64,000 nt of DNA, taken from contig JAFQZQ010000011.1 of the NCBI GenBank assembly GCA_017405845.1, positions 1 to 64,000 of the forward strand, given 5' to 3'. This DNA is from Mogibacterium sp. Its GTDB lineage: Bacteria; Bacillota; Clostridia; Peptostreptococcales; Anaerovoracaceae. Below the pieces are notes generated by a model, which was given only the letters and a program-made list of their open reading frames with translations, did not search any database and was not told the origin of the DNA. This document shows positions 49,380 through 58,979 of this stretch, piece by piece. How positions within the stretch are numbered: the stretch's first letter is position 1; each line of letters begins with the position of its first letter. Position numbers and translations under genes: made by a program.

Positions 49380-51569
49380 CTAGAAAAGCTCTCCGTTCCT
49401 CAACACCTTATTCATTTCATAGAATCCCGGTGACTGTATGAAGTCCTCAATGTCCATTTCGGCATCCTCATTTACCGGGCTATCTTCCTTCCACCTCATT
49501 CCGATATACTTGCGGAACCAGTCCGGATCTTCGTATTCGCTGTATTCGTCCATCTGACATCCGTGGCAGAGATCATCCGCCATCTCGATGATGACATCAT
49601 GCAGCTCAAGATCCTTCTTCCATATATCATCGATCGCATCATATCCAAGCAGCGCTCCGAGAATATTGCCGGTAACTGCTCCGGTGGAGTCGCTGTCGCC
49701 CTTATGATTAACGGAGGCAATGATTCCGGCGGAGAAGTCGTCCTGATAGCGTAAAGCGCAGTAGATGGAAATCGCCAGTGTCTCTTCTGCAACCCAGCCC
49801 TCACCGAGTCGGTGTATGTTGTTAAGATCAGTATCCGAATTCTCCGACAACTCAACTGCCAGATCTATAAGATCGATGAGTTCTTTCAGATGCTTGTCTC
49901 CCTCAAAGACTGATTCAGTTGTTCTTTCAGCTTCAGCAACGATCTCCCTTAGGGACATCTTTTTCTCAGAAAATACTACGCGGCTGATAATGTGCGTCAG
50001 GACTGCCGCAGGCATGTATCCGAGCGAGTGCCCGTGCGTGATTGCCGCTATCTGCGCGCCTTCATAGTCGAGGGTTTCAATATCCATCTCCGAATAATTC
50101 AGTGCCAGTGGAGCTACTCTCATGACGCCTCCGCAGCCCTTGCTGTCGTTGCAATGCGCCTTGATAAAGTCATTGTCAGGTCCCACCGTCTGCCCATATT
50201 TAAGAGCGGAAAGGCATGTGTTCCCCGGCGCTCTTCTTTTATACAGCTCAGGCACATCAAGAAGCCACGAGTATGAGCCTCTCATAGGTTTGCGAGGTTG
50301 TTCCATGCTTTTCCTGAATGTCATTTCCTGTGTGCGCAGCCAGTCCATATATGCATTTTCGACATATACTCTAGGCCAGCTCCGTATACCTCTCATGCAA
50401 CCTCTCGTGTCGCCGACGAGCAGACCATTTGCCGTGAAGAGCGTCATCTGAGTATCGTCAGAGATAAGCGCTTTGCCGCTCAGAGGATCCAGCTCATACT
50501 CAGTTATACCGTTCTTGCCAAATCTCTTGAAGATCTCCTTTTCTCCGCTGAATTCGATAGCGTAACCAAGCGCATCCCCTACGGCACCGCCGATCATGCA
50601 TCCGCGTATTTTGTCGAGATTTACTTCAGTCTCTCTGATACGCTCCATCGCCTCGTCGATCGCGCGCTGCTTCTCATCCCTATAGAAATTATCATAAGAG
50701 AAGTTGCGGTAGAACTGATTGAAATTGTACTTGTCTCTCGTGCAGTCAAGCACCGCAAAGTCTATCCTTCTGAACAGATCCGAATGGCCGTGGCCGTTAT
50801 AGTCAAGTTCTTTAAGAGCTTTGTAGAACAGATCTGAGATGACAGCTGCATCGTTGTCAAAAGCTCCGCAGCCCCATGCACCAAGTACAAGGACTTTATA
50901 GCCCAGATATGCAACACATTTAAGCAAACCTGTGATGCGGTCATACATCATCTGCTTGTATTCAGCATCGCTCATGCCTTCCAAACCGTATGTCACCATC
51001 GGCGCAGCACAAGTAACCACAGAGACAATGACAGTATCGTCCAGCAATTCCCCGTTTTCATCACGTATGATCTCGACCTGCGGTGTTATCATGAGCGCAT
51101 CGGAGCCCATATATGTATCAAGGCTGCTGTTGTAATTGTAATAGCTGCTCGCCGCTTTACTTTCAAGCGACAGGAGGAGCGAACTATTTCTGCAGAGGTC
51201 CTCTTCCTGAGCTCTGGCACCTCTTCGGACACCACCACCCGGATTGACAGGATTAGCAAGATTCATTACCAGAACCCTAGGGTGTTGTTTACTGAACAGA
51301 TATGTGTGTTCAGCAAGCTCCCTTGCCATTGAAAAAGAGTCTATATTCGTGCATCCATAGCCGCAGCGTCCCAATACGAATCCGGGATCAAACTCTTTGT
51401 GGTTGCTGTTTTCTCTCACCTGATCCGGAAGATAAACCTGAATCTCTTCCATCTCATTCTTTGAAAGCTTTAGCTGTATCCTTTTGCCATCCTTGACATA
51501 ATAGCCCTGCTCAAGGATCTGCAAAGTCTCCTGTAACATATTCAGTTCTCTGCTTCTGTCTCGTCTCAT
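49380..51569 (-). CDS. PARG-like (TIGR02452) domain fused to an ADP-ribosylglycohydrolase (DraG/ARH)
   Basis: The 729-residue product joins two ADP-ribose hydrolase folds. Residues about 1-310 have the bacterial PARG signature: VMNLANPVNPGGGVRRGARAQEEDLCR with GGG and QEE loops, VLVLGAWGCGAF, and DFAVLDCTRD. Residues about 318-700 form an ARH/DraG domain: RGCMIGGAVGDALGYAIEF, ISDDTQMTLFTANGLL with the first metal Asp pair, and VNHKGDSDSTGAVTGNILG with the second. Both active sites look complete. It should remove ADP-ribose chains and single units in one enzyme. The start is the ATG 51569; a GTG two codons earlier overlaps the upstream stop. Confidence 0.9.
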   Translation of the reverse strand: MRRDRSRELNMLQETLQILEQGYYVKDGKRIQLKLSKNEMEEIQVYLPDQVRENSNHKEFDPGFVLGRCGYGCTNIDSFSMARELAEHTYLFSKQHPRVLVMNLANPVNPGGGVRRGARAQEEDLCRNSSLLLSLESKAASSYYNYNSSLDTYMGSDALMITPQVEIIRDENGELLDDTVIVSVVTCAAPMVTYGLEGMSDAEYKQMMYDRITGLLKCVAYLGYKVLVLGAWGCGAFDNDAAVISDLFYKALKELDYNGHGHSDLFRRIDFAVLDCTRDKYNFNQFYRNFSYDNFYRDEKQRAIDEAMERIRETEVNLDKIRGCMIGGAVGDALGYAIEFSGEKEIFKRFGKNGITEYELDPLSGKALISDDTQMTLFTANGLLVGDTRGCMRGIRSWPRVYVENAYMDWLRTQEMTFRKSMEQPRKPMRGSYSWLLDVPELYKRRAPGNTCLSALKYGQTVGPDNDFIKAHCNDSKGCGGVMRVAPLALNYSEMDIETLDYEGAQIAAITHGHSLGYMPAAVLTHIISRVVFSEKKMSLREIVAEAERTTESVFEGDKHLKELIDLIDLAVELSENSDTDLNNIHRLGEGWVAEETLAISIYCALRYQDDFSAGIIASVNHKGDSDSTGAVTGNILGALLGYDAIDDIWKKDLELHDVIIEMADDLCHGCQMDEYSEYEDPDWFRKYIGMRWKEDSPVNEDAEMDIEDFIQSPGFYEMNKVLRNGELF

Positions 51570-51574
51570 TTTCA

Positions 51575-51802
51575 CTATTCCGGCTTTCCTGTATCTTCAT
51601 CATCCGGGCTGATTTTGAAGCTGTCGATGTGGGATGGCTCATATTTGCCGCCACCGGTGTGAGTATACGTCACCTGCGTAACAGTATCTCCGTCCACTTC
51701 GGTATACGTTTCATCAGGAAAGAGCCCGGTCGTATTGCCGCCGAGTACAAAGTCCCATCCGAATGTGCCCGGACCTTCGTCGTTGAAGTCTTTAAAGCTC
51801 AT
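51575..51802 (-). CDS. Small acidic protein of unknown function
   Basis: This 75-residue protein (MSFKDFNDEGPGTFGWDFVL start, Thr- and Asp-rich middle, DEDTGKPE tail) matches no family I know. It is acidic with no signal peptide or helix. It starts after a GAGGTA ribosome-site-like sequence and ends on the doorstep of the PARG/ARH gene (six bases before its ATG), so it may be translated together with it. Confidence 0.5.
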   Translation of the reverse strand: MSFKDFNDEGPGTFGWDFVLGGNTTGLFPDETYTEVDGDTVTQVTYTHTGGGKYEPSHIDSFKISPDDEDTGKPE

Positions 51803-51838
51803 AGCTGTACCTCGTATAAGCCAACAGTGCGTTACGCT

Positions 51839-52084
51839 TTATAACTCACGCAAAACAAGTATCGTAGTCCCAAGATTATCGCCCGGCTGTATGCGCAGGA
51901 CCTTAGGATGATACTTGAATTCGTCTATTATCATGTCTTTCAGGCTGGTACCACGGTTGTAGCCATGGATCAGCTTGATCTGATAGGTGCTGTTATCTGC
52001 GGTTTTAAGTGCTTTACCGATAACTTTTATTGCCTCTTCACGGAACAGGCCGTGGAGATCGACTGTAATAATTGGACTGCCCAT
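51839..52084 (-). CDS. Stand-alone Smr domain protein
   Basis: This 81-residue protein is a Smr domain: VDLHGLFREEAIKVIGKAL with the D-L-H-G motif near 9-12 and IKLIHGYNRGTSLKDMI with the second loop, followed by VLRIQPGDNLGTTILVL. Smr domains nick DNA or RNA, as in MutS2 or ribosome rescue factors; here there is no partner domain. It is 19 bases after kptA. Confidence 0.85.
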   Translation of the reverse strand: MGSPIITVDLHGLFREEAIKVIGKALKTADNSTYQIKLIHGYNRGTSLKDMIIDEFKYHPKVLRIQPGDNLGTTILVLREL

Positions 52085-52103
52085 TAATTCACCAATGGTC
52101 TCA

Positions 52104-52637
52104 TTATAAAAGAGATAAGTATTCAGCAGGTACTTCTTTAGTCAGCCAGACTCCGTTCACCGAACGATAAAATATATATCCGTCAGCATGCATCGCTGCT
52201 GCATCGACAGTGTAGATCACCGGCTTTCCGTGTCTCTGTCCTACTTTTCTTGCAGTATCTGTATCTCCGGACAGATGTACATACAGTCTGGACTTCGGGA
52301 TTAGCCCCTGTACATCTATTGATTCCTTATATTTCATTCCCGTTCCATGATAAAGAACCACCGGAGGAATCACTTCAGGCAGTTCTACATCGACCGGAAT
52401 CGAATGCCCCTGATTGGCTCTGATGAGAGTCTTATCTTCATTGAAGGAGTAGCGCTGCTTTTCATCCTGAGCAACTATCCTCTCAAGAGACTCCATGTCC
52501 AGAGGATGCGTCTTATTGACACCTTTGATCATATCGTCGACAACAGCCCAACCATGCTCATCAAGAGAGATGCCAATGGCCTCGGGATGATGCCGAAGTA
52601 TTAGACTTATGTATTTGCTGGTGCGTTTGTCGCTCAT
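52104..52637 (-). CDS. kptA: RNA 2'-phosphotransferase KptA/Tpt1
   Basis: This 177-residue enzyme has the Tpt1 pattern: TSKYISLILRHHPEAIGISLDEHGWAVVDDMI with the first Arg/His pair, IRANQGHS near 68, LYHGT near 95 and RLYVHLSGD followed by RHGKPVIYTVDA. It takes 2'-phosphate from RNA with NAD, giving ADP-ribose 1'',2''-cyclic phosphate. Bacteria lack the yeast splicing pathway, so its use here is open; proteins that handle ADP-ribose (macrodomain, PARG/ARH) and RNA ends (ThpR) are in the same window. Its start overlaps the upstream helicase stop by four bases. Confidence 0.93.
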   Translation of the reverse strand: MSDKRTSKYISLILRHHPEAIGISLDEHGWAVVDDMIKGVNKTHPLDMESLERIVAQDEKQRYSFNEDKTLIRANQGHSIPVDVELPEVIPPVVLYHGTGMKYKESIDVQGLIPKSRLYVHLSGDTDTARKVGQRHGKPVIYTVDAAAMHADGYIFYRSVNGVWLTKEVPAEYLSLL

Positions 52638-54772
52638 ATCTCTTGAAGCCCAATACTTTTCAAATATTGATAAGTTCCATTATAGTATTCAGGTAAACGC
52701 GTACTGTCTTCCCAAAATCCTGTTAGAGTTTTATTAGGATTACCCTCAGGTACGCATATAACCATGCCAGCTCTAGCACGTGTCAGTAATACACGATATG
52801 CATTCAACATGTATTTAAGCTTATCCTGTTTGTTTTCGGTATTTCCTATTTGTTCTATCCATTTTGTATTTCCATTAAATGAATAATAGTGCCACTCCCC
52901 ATTCTCAAACCGCATATCTGCATCCCAAAGAACACAAGTATAGTCTAATTCTAAGCCTTGTACCTGTATCTCTGTAGCAGCATCTTCTAAGTAATTCGAA
53001 GACCTAGTATCTGCTTTATCATCTAGGAACCAATGGACTGCATTTTCAACATCTGATGGCAAAATGTGAATAGCCAACGGTTTAAATCTTGCAGCCTCTT
53101 TTGTGACAAGGACGCCAGTACGCTCAGTACCCCTTACCTTTTCATGAAGCCATCTTCTTGCTTTTGCCATATCCCTGGTTAATACAATCGGGTACCTGTC
53201 CTTTATTTCCTCGTATATAGTCGATGCACTATTGTCAAAGGTCAGCAGAGCATGTACAAATGCTGAAACCTTTTCAGCCCGATATGAGCGCAAAGAAACA
53301 GAAAGATGCAGGTCATCTGAGAAAATTACATTTGGGTTATCTTTTAATAGTTCATTAACCCTTCCTTCTGCATATTCAGGTTCTGTCAATTGTGGAGAAA
53401 TATGGACTTCCCAGTGACTAAACTCCTCATTTACCGCCTTTATCCATTCAGCGATTCCGGCTTCTCCGGTATTAATCTCTTGACCTCCACCAACAAGGCA
53501 TACTATTGTAGCCCAGTCTTCTCTCTGATCAAGTGACCATATAAGGAATGCTGCTTCTGACATTGGGAAATCGGCGACTTTGAGTTTGTTGCCATATGTT
53601 CCACCTCTTTTGAGATAATCGGCAAGCCTTTTGTGTGTCCATGAGCGTTGAGCTTCGTCAAAGATGGCAACATGCTCAACTTCTCCAAAGCCGGCTTTCT
53701 CCTGCCTTACCGCCTTTTCCGGATCTATTTCAAGAATACCGTTTTCGACAGGAATCTTGATCTTCGCAAGCATATTATCACGATAACGGTGGATAATTTG
53801 TATCGATTTGCTTACCTCTCTACGAGAGACTGTAAGCTTCTTTTTCTCCCCTTTCTCACGGCATTTCTTGTAATTGTCCTGCGCAAGTGCTTCTGTCAAC
53901 ACAGCGACTAACGGGCCATTACCTGACAAATACACAGCCCCTTCATCTTCAACGGGCTTCTCCTGGCCTTGATACGTCTGTTTTACGGCTACATCCAGAC
54001 CTACCAGTGTTTTACCAGCACCTGGAACTCCCGTCACGAAGCAAATGCTCTTTTTCTGCTGTTCCTTGCTCTCTTTTATTACATTCAAAATATATCTAAT
54101 AGTTCTGTCCGTAGATACATCGTCTGCCTCATGTCTAGTGATGTTCTCAACAGAATGGTTTTCATAGAGAGTCCTTGCAGCTTCAATAATTGTAGGTGTA
54201 GGAGCATATGGACTGATGATCCAGTTCGGAACAACCGGCGCTTCATCAGGATACTTATTCAAGACTTTCGTGATTATCGTGAATAGATTAGTTTCACCCG
54301 TAACTAACGGGTTTACCACTCTGTCATCATATACTGACATCTGAATCACTGAAGAAGATGACTTGTACTTTGTTGCTACTAGAATCGGAACGATCAGCTT
54401 ATCCTGACTGAATTTATGAAAATTCTTTAAATCTAAAGCATAGTCAAGAACCTGATCCACATCAGCTTCTAATATGTGCGATTCGCCTACCTTAAACTCA
54501 ATGCAAAATATAATCCCCTTGAGAAGGAGGACTACATCTATGCGCTTCCCGAGGCGTGGAATATCATATTCAAATACAATATGTCCGTCCGTCTCTCCAC
54601 AAGAAGATAGGGCCTCTTTCATTATGTCGATTTCGCCCTTCCAGGCTTCCCGTGTCGTAGTCAAGGCAACGCCATTGTAATGATCACAAAGTGCGCCCAG
54701 TATTGACAGCTCTGAATCACCAAGAAAGCCGATGATGCTATTATTGTATAAACAACGAGGGTTATTTCCCAT
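52634..54772 (-). CDS. DUF2075 helicase-like ATPase with PD-(D/E)XK-like N terminus
   Basis: This 712-residue protein has a nuclease-like N-terminal block RIDVVLLLKGIIFCIEFKVGES (D, E-x-K spacing, near residues 75-96), then a superfamily 1/Schlafen-like ATPase: FVTGVPGAGKTLVGLDVAV (about 247), VAIFDEAQRSWTHKRL (about 371) and LLTRARAGMVICVPEG (about 680). DUF2075 proteins are common in defence islands and near restriction systems. The segment is AT-richer than the core genes. A four-base overlap with kptA suggests coupling. Target nucleic acid unknown. Confidence 0.8.
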   Translation of the reverse strand: MGNNPRCLYNNSIIGFLGDSELSILGALCDHYNGVALTTTREAWKGEIDIMKEALSSCGETDGHIVFEYDIPRLGKRIDVVLLLKGIIFCIEFKVGESHILEADVDQVLDYALDLKNFHKFSQDKLIVPILVATKYKSSSSVIQMSVYDDRVVNPLVTGETNLFTIITKVLNKYPDEAPVVPNWIISPYAPTPTIIEAARTLYENHSVENITRHEADDVSTDRTIRYILNVIKESKEQQKKSICFVTGVPGAGKTLVGLDVAVKQTYQGQEKPVEDEGAVYLSGNGPLVAVLTEALAQDNYKKCREKGEKKKLTVSRREVSKSIQIIHRYRDNMLAKIKIPVENGILEIDPEKAVRQEKAGFGEVEHVAIFDEAQRSWTHKRLADYLKRGGTYGNKLKVADFPMSEAAFLIWSLDQREDWATIVCLVGGGQEINTGEAGIAEWIKAVNEEFSHWEVHISPQLTEPEYAEGRVNELLKDNPNVIFSDDLHLSVSLRSYRAEKVSAFVHALLTFDNSASTIYEEIKDRYPIVLTRDMAKARRWLHEKVRGTERTGVLVTKEAARFKPLAIHILPSDVENAVHWFLDDKADTRSSNYLEDAATEIQVQGLELDYTCVLWDADMRFENGEWHYYSFNGNTKWIEQIGNTENKQDKLKYMLNAYRVLLTRARAGMVICVPEGNPNKTLTGFWEDSTRLPEYYNGTYQYLKSIGLQEI

Positions 54773-54985
54773 TTAAGATATTTTCCTTATTAAAAATAAA
54801 CGACTTCTAGCTTTAGTCTATAAAAGAACCGGAGTGATAAAACCTTAATAATTATATCAAATACTTTTATTCTTTTAACTATTACTGTTTCACAAAAAAA
54901 CACAACCAGAGGTGAGCTACTCCGGTAATAATCTATATGCTTTATACATATATCATCACTTACTGACAACAAGATCAGATATTAA

Positions 54986-56716
54986 CTATTTTCTATTTAA
55001 ACCTGCCTTTCTCCTTTTGGCAAAACATTCAGGACAACCACTCCCAGTTGTTCTCGATGCTACCGTTGCTTTCCACCTGCTACCACATTTGGAACACTTC
55101 CAGCTAGCTTTTTTCCCGCTTCTTAACGCAAGATACGTCGGGTCTAGATCTGAATTGTTATCATAATCCCACTCTTTCATGAGATCCGGTCGCTGTGAAG
55201 CAAAATCATTGTGTCCAGGAATAATAATACGGTTGCTACAAACAGGGCAGCCCCGTCCATTGACCCTATGATCAACAGAGGCTTCCCAGCCATAGCCGCA
55301 AGTTTTACATATCCAATGTACTTTCCTACCACTTCCAGCCGTAATCCTCTCTGGTTCTATTGTATTTTTTTCGTAATCCCATTCCTTGATTAGCTCTGGA
55401 TTTGTTTTTGCTAGCGAGCCTCTTTTGGCAATGATTTTCTCCTTGGATTTTTTCCTTCCTCTTTTTCTATTACATACAGGGCATCCATTCTTATCCTCTC
55501 CAGTCCTATCACCAATCGCTGCGCTCCAGGAATGACCACATTTGCCGCAAATCCAGTAGACTCGCTCGTTTGCATGTGGAGCAAAGTTTTCGGGCACAAG
55601 CGGATCATTTTTTTCATAATTCCATTCCGATGCTATCTCAGGATATTCGGTTGCAAGGGATGTCCTCCTCTTATCAAGAAGTTCCAATATCTTCTTGCGA
55701 TCACGTCTAACATCTGGGGTCACAATCTTTCCGAGGTGATAGCATAGATTATTAATCGCCCAATTAAGATTCCTATCGCTTGCATCAGTAATCTCGATCT
55801 TATGATCGCAGGTCAGAAGAGGTGTATATCTTTTTGCTTCCTCTATTCTAACGAGCATGATCCCGTTTTCTTTACATATCTTATACTTCTTTGAATCCCT
55901 AAGTCGTATCGTTGGATTCGAGTGGTATATCTTGCCGTCATACTCAATACCAGTACTAATGGATGGAATGAATATATCCAGCTCCATAGAGGATTTGAAA
56001 ATGTCTCTGTATGAATTAACAGCATCTGGGAAAACCTGCTTAATATAATAAAAGATAGCCTGCTCGGGAAATGATGATCTCATTGCTTTAAAGCAATGAG
56101 GACATCCGGTTCCCCTCCTGCGACTATCTATCGTTGCTGCATATTCATGCTTATTCATGCATAACCACCACACCTTTTTACCACTTGATGAGGTTACATC
56201 TTCAGGTGTTAATTGTTCATTTTTTGTTGGATGCCACTCTGCAGCTAGATCAGGATTAAGAGTTGCAAGATCATTGAACCCCTTAAGCACTTTCTTTCCC
56301 GCACAATAGGGGCAGCCAGCACCTTTAGTACGAGATTTGACCTCTGCCTGCCATTCGTGGCCACGAGAGCAGATCCACCATGCCTTTTTATGTGTACCCG
56401 GCATGACCTCATCAGGGTTTAGATCGTTCTTCGATGGATGCCATTCTTTAGCCAATTCAGGATAGCAAGCGTCTAAGTCCGTTACGCCTTTTATCGGTAA
56501 TTGGTGCGAACAATATGGGCAGCCTCTTCCATGGCGTACTCTATTACTAATCATCGCCTCCCATGAATGTCCTTCTGAACACCTCCACCAAACTTTATAA
56601 TGGCTTGCCGTTCCAATTTTTCCCGGGTTAAATCCGAGAGGGTCATTTTTCTCGAAATCCCACTCCTTCATCAGAACAGCATTATTGATAATAGTATCCT
56701 TAGGCAGCCTCCCCAT
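54986..56716 (-). CDS. Zinc-ribbon repeat protein with an internal Vsr-like nuclease domain
   Basis: The 576-residue protein contains at least seven zinc-ribbon or treble-clef units of type W-x-C-x-x-G-H-x-W-x-A-x-(8-12)-C-P-x-C, four before and three after a central domain (about 215-320). The central SFPEQAIFYYIKQVFPDAVNS, MELDIFIPSISTGIEYDGKIYHS and MLVRIEEAKRY resemble the very-short-patch/PD-(D/E)XK nuclease fold (E, D, E/D-x-K/Y-like positions). DUF4379-type proteins like this are frequent in defence islands. The DNA is AT-rich. I see no partner helicase fused to it. Confidence 0.72.
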   Translation of the reverse strand: MGRLPKDTIINNAVLMKEWDFEKNDPLGFNPGKIGTASHYKVWWRCSEGHSWEAMISNRVRHGRGCPYCSHQLPIKGVTDLDACYPELAKEWHPSKNDLNPDEVMPGTHKKAWWICSRGHEWQAEVKSRTKGAGCPYCAGKKVLKGFNDLATLNPDLAAEWHPTKNEQLTPEDVTSSSGKKVWWLCMNKHEYAATIDSRRRGTGCPHCFKAMRSSFPEQAIFYYIKQVFPDAVNSYRDIFKSSMELDIFIPSISTGIEYDGKIYHSNPTIRLRDSKKYKICKENGIMLVRIEEAKRYTPLLTCDHKIEITDASDRNLNWAINNLCYHLGKIVTPDVRRDRKKILELLDKRRTSLATEYPEIASEWNYEKNDPLVPENFAPHANERVYWICGKCGHSWSAAIGDRTGEDKNGCPVCNRKRGRKKSKEKIIAKRGSLAKTNPELIKEWDYEKNTIEPERITAGSGRKVHWICKTCGYGWEASVDHRVNGRGCPVCSNRIIIPGHNDFASQRPDLMKEWDYDNNSDLDPTYLALRSGKKASWKCSKCGSRWKATVASRTTGSGCPECFAKRRKAGLNRK

Positions 56717-56747
56717 TTTTACAGCTCTACAATGTCAATCGTTAATC

Positions 56748-58571
56748 CTATAAAGCTTCGTAATAATTGCGTATCTTCTGAGCCATCATTGCACGTCGTT
56801 TTTTCAAGAATTCCAAATAGTCAGCATAGGTCATATTTACAACTTCATGGGGAATGCAATTCGCATCCAAATTAGCCCAGAAATCAGCCTCCTCCGTTAT
56901 AGTCCCTACAGTCTGTGTGTCTTTGCATCCAGCTAAAGCTTCTGAGAAATACTCTTTTGGTTCTTTCTTACCAACCGAGATATTTACTCCCGTATCCAAA
57001 TATGCATAGTTTGCCACTTGATTATAAAAATTCTTGTCGTTGTATCCATTATCCTGCAAGTACTTCTTAGGGAATATGTGATGGACATCTCCAGTTACCG
57101 CTACAAGATCATAGACCTTGGAACTGTTAGATAGTAGAGATCTGTCACCAAAATAGTTTTGAGCAGCAACATATGTGTTGTAGTAAGGGCTAGAAACAGA
57201 TGATGTTTCTAATGACTGTACCAGTCTGACTTCCCAGAAAGCGTCTGATAAATAAGCATCCTCCGCTTCTTTCATAAACTGAACAAATCCCTTGGTGGTG
57301 ATTTCTCTTAAGTCACGATCCATCTGGCTTTCAGGCGAACCAACATAACGGCTCGTTAATGTAGAAAGAACGAACCATTTCTGAACATAGTGTTTTATAT
57401 CTGTCTTTGCCACCTCACCAGTCCTTTGAAGGATTAAGAACAATGTATAACAGAAATCTAATGTCATCTTCGAGCGAAGCAGTTTTGGAGAAATGAAGCC
57501 AGCAGATCGAATAGCTAGAACAAAGTTCTTAAAGTTATATTCATTCATGAAGTTCATAACACCTGCACTGAGTTTTTCAAAACTGTCTGCTTCAATTTCT
57601 TCTGTATATGTACGGGTTTCAAAATCACGACCAGATAGCAAGCTTACTAACTGGCCAAGGCGACCTCTAGTGAACATATGCATAAAAGATACACGCAGCA
57701 TGTCGTTATAATCAGGATCATAAATGTCATCATAATCATTCTGAAGCCATGCAAGCTTCGAAGCGTATATTGACTGCATGAAACTCTTATCAGTTGTCGA
57801 GAGCTTCGTATAGAAAGCCGGGTCAACAGCAAGATGGCAGAAATAGTCAATCGCTTTCCTGAGAGTATTACCACCGTGATCCTCATCTGCAGCAATTTTC
57901 GACATTGCAAAGTCAGACTCATTCAAACGTTTGCCCTGAGAGTTGATACGAACAAAAATCTCTGTAACCTCTGAAATATCTAGACCGGGATCAAGAACAA
58001 TAGTACCAATCTGACATGCGGTTATGGAAGTAAGTCTTTGTATAGCCTCGCCAACCACATTCGGGTCAGCGTCAGGATTTGCTTCCATATACTTCGGCAT
58101 AAAGGTCCAGCTCTGGAATCCAGGCTTGAACACCTCAGAAATATCGGTGATCCAGAAAGAACTCTTTTCATGCGCAGGTGTAGTAACAGCAAAACGTTCT
58201 TCCCCAGGCTGAGCCAAAGGATTGAATGCTATGCGGATACATTTCTCCGTATAGTTCTCCGTCAGTATTTTTACGCCTGCAATGGCTGTCATGATAGCCG
58301 TGACACGTTGTTGCCCATCGATAAGGATCTTTTTACCTACAGCTGACTCGCCGTTCTTCAGTTTGACATCAGGATTCTGCCAGATAATCAGATAGCCCGT
58401 TGGATACCCATTGTATAAAGAGTCAATCAAGTCTCTGACCTGAGTGGCATTCCATACAAACGGGCGCTGGATTTCTGGAATTGCAATATCACCAGCATCA
58501 ATATAACCGAGCAAAGATTTCACAGAATACTGTGATACCGAATACTTATCTACGTTGTCCACCAGCGTCAC
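56748..58571 (-). CDS. DUF262/DUF1524 GmrSD-type protein
   Basis: This 607-residue protein begins with a DUF262 domain (IAIPEIQRPFVWNATQVRDLIDSLYNGYPTGYLIIW, then KILIDGQQRVTAIMTAI with DGQQR near 80), where the DGQQR-type motif is needed for NTP use in GmrS. The C-terminal part has HHIFPKKYLQDNGYNDKNFYNQVANYAYLD, the HNH-like DUF1524 nuclease site. GmrSD cleaves modified phage DNA; similar proteins join other defence systems. It follows a methyltransferase remnant and is in the AT-rich island. Confidence 0.88.
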   Translation of the reverse strand: MTLVDNVDKYSVSQYSVKSLLGYIDAGDIAIPEIQRPFVWNATQVRDLIDSLYNGYPTGYLIIWQNPDVKLKNGESAVGKKILIDGQQRVTAIMTAIAGVKILTENYTEKCIRIAFNPLAQPGEERFAVTTPAHEKSSFWITDISEVFKPGFQSWTFMPKYMEANPDADPNVVGEAIQRLTSITACQIGTIVLDPGLDISEVTEIFVRINSQGKRLNESDFAMSKIAADEDHGGNTLRKAIDYFCHLAVDPAFYTKLSTTDKSFMQSIYASKLAWLQNDYDDIYDPDYNDMLRVSFMHMFTRGRLGQLVSLLSGRDFETRTYTEEIEADSFEKLSAGVMNFMNEYNFKNFVLAIRSAGFISPKLLRSKMTLDFCYTLFLILQRTGEVAKTDIKHYVQKWFVLSTLTSRYVGSPESQMDRDLREITTKGFVQFMKEAEDAYLSDAFWEVRLVQSLETSSVSSPYYNTYVAAQNYFGDRSLLSNSSKVYDLVAVTGDVHHIFPKKYLQDNGYNDKNFYNQVANYAYLDTGVNISVGKKEPKEYFSEALAGCKDTQTVGTITEEADFWANLDANCIPHEVVNMTYADYLEFLKKRRAMMAQKIRNYYEAL

Positions 58572-58616
58572 CTTTCTTTCATTGCCTGCTATCTCATAAC
58601 CTTTTCCAACAACGAC

Positions 58617-58979
58617 TTATAGCTGTCCAAGATAACTGTCCTGCAAGAGTTTCAGCACCTCAAAATTATCACCCTCGATATAAAGGTTCTCTGTGGTATC
58701 CCAATCCACACTATCCTCAGGGCACAGGCGCAACGTCTTGCGGATAGGCTTATTAGCCTCCACTATAGCGGCTTTTTTACCCACCCATGTAAACTCATAT
58801 GCTTCATCGCCTTCCACCACATAACCAGAAAGCATCTGACGAAGCAGATCAAAGTTGATAGCCTTTTTCAGCTGGCCGTTCTCATCAGTCATCTCTGTAA
58901 TGCAGCTCGGAAACAACGCACCTATTTTCTCTGCATTCGCCTCTGTCAGGTCTTGTGTTTCCATTCTCATTTTTTCCAT
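58617..58979 (-). pseudogene. N-terminal remnant of a type III-like DNA methyltransferase (Mod)
   Basis: These 120 residues match the start of adenine-specific Mod proteins: IGALFPSCITEMTDENGQLKKAINFDLLRQML, YEFTWVGKKAAIVEANKPIRKTLRPC-like (here LRLC) and ENLYIEGDNFEVLKLLQDSYLG. In intact genes YIDPPYNTG and the rest (400 residues or more) follow at once; here two residues and a stop do, and the DUF262 gene begins 45 bases later. The catalytic DPPY is absent, so no activity is expected. Confidence 0.85.

Noticed and set aside
54790..54972. A 60-codon minus-strand frame in the gap upstream of the DUF2075 gene
   Set aside because: Very AT-rich with a low-complexity product and no ribosome site. 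An ACCGGAGT/ACTCCGGT pair across the gap (about 54830 and 54918) is too widely spaced to call.
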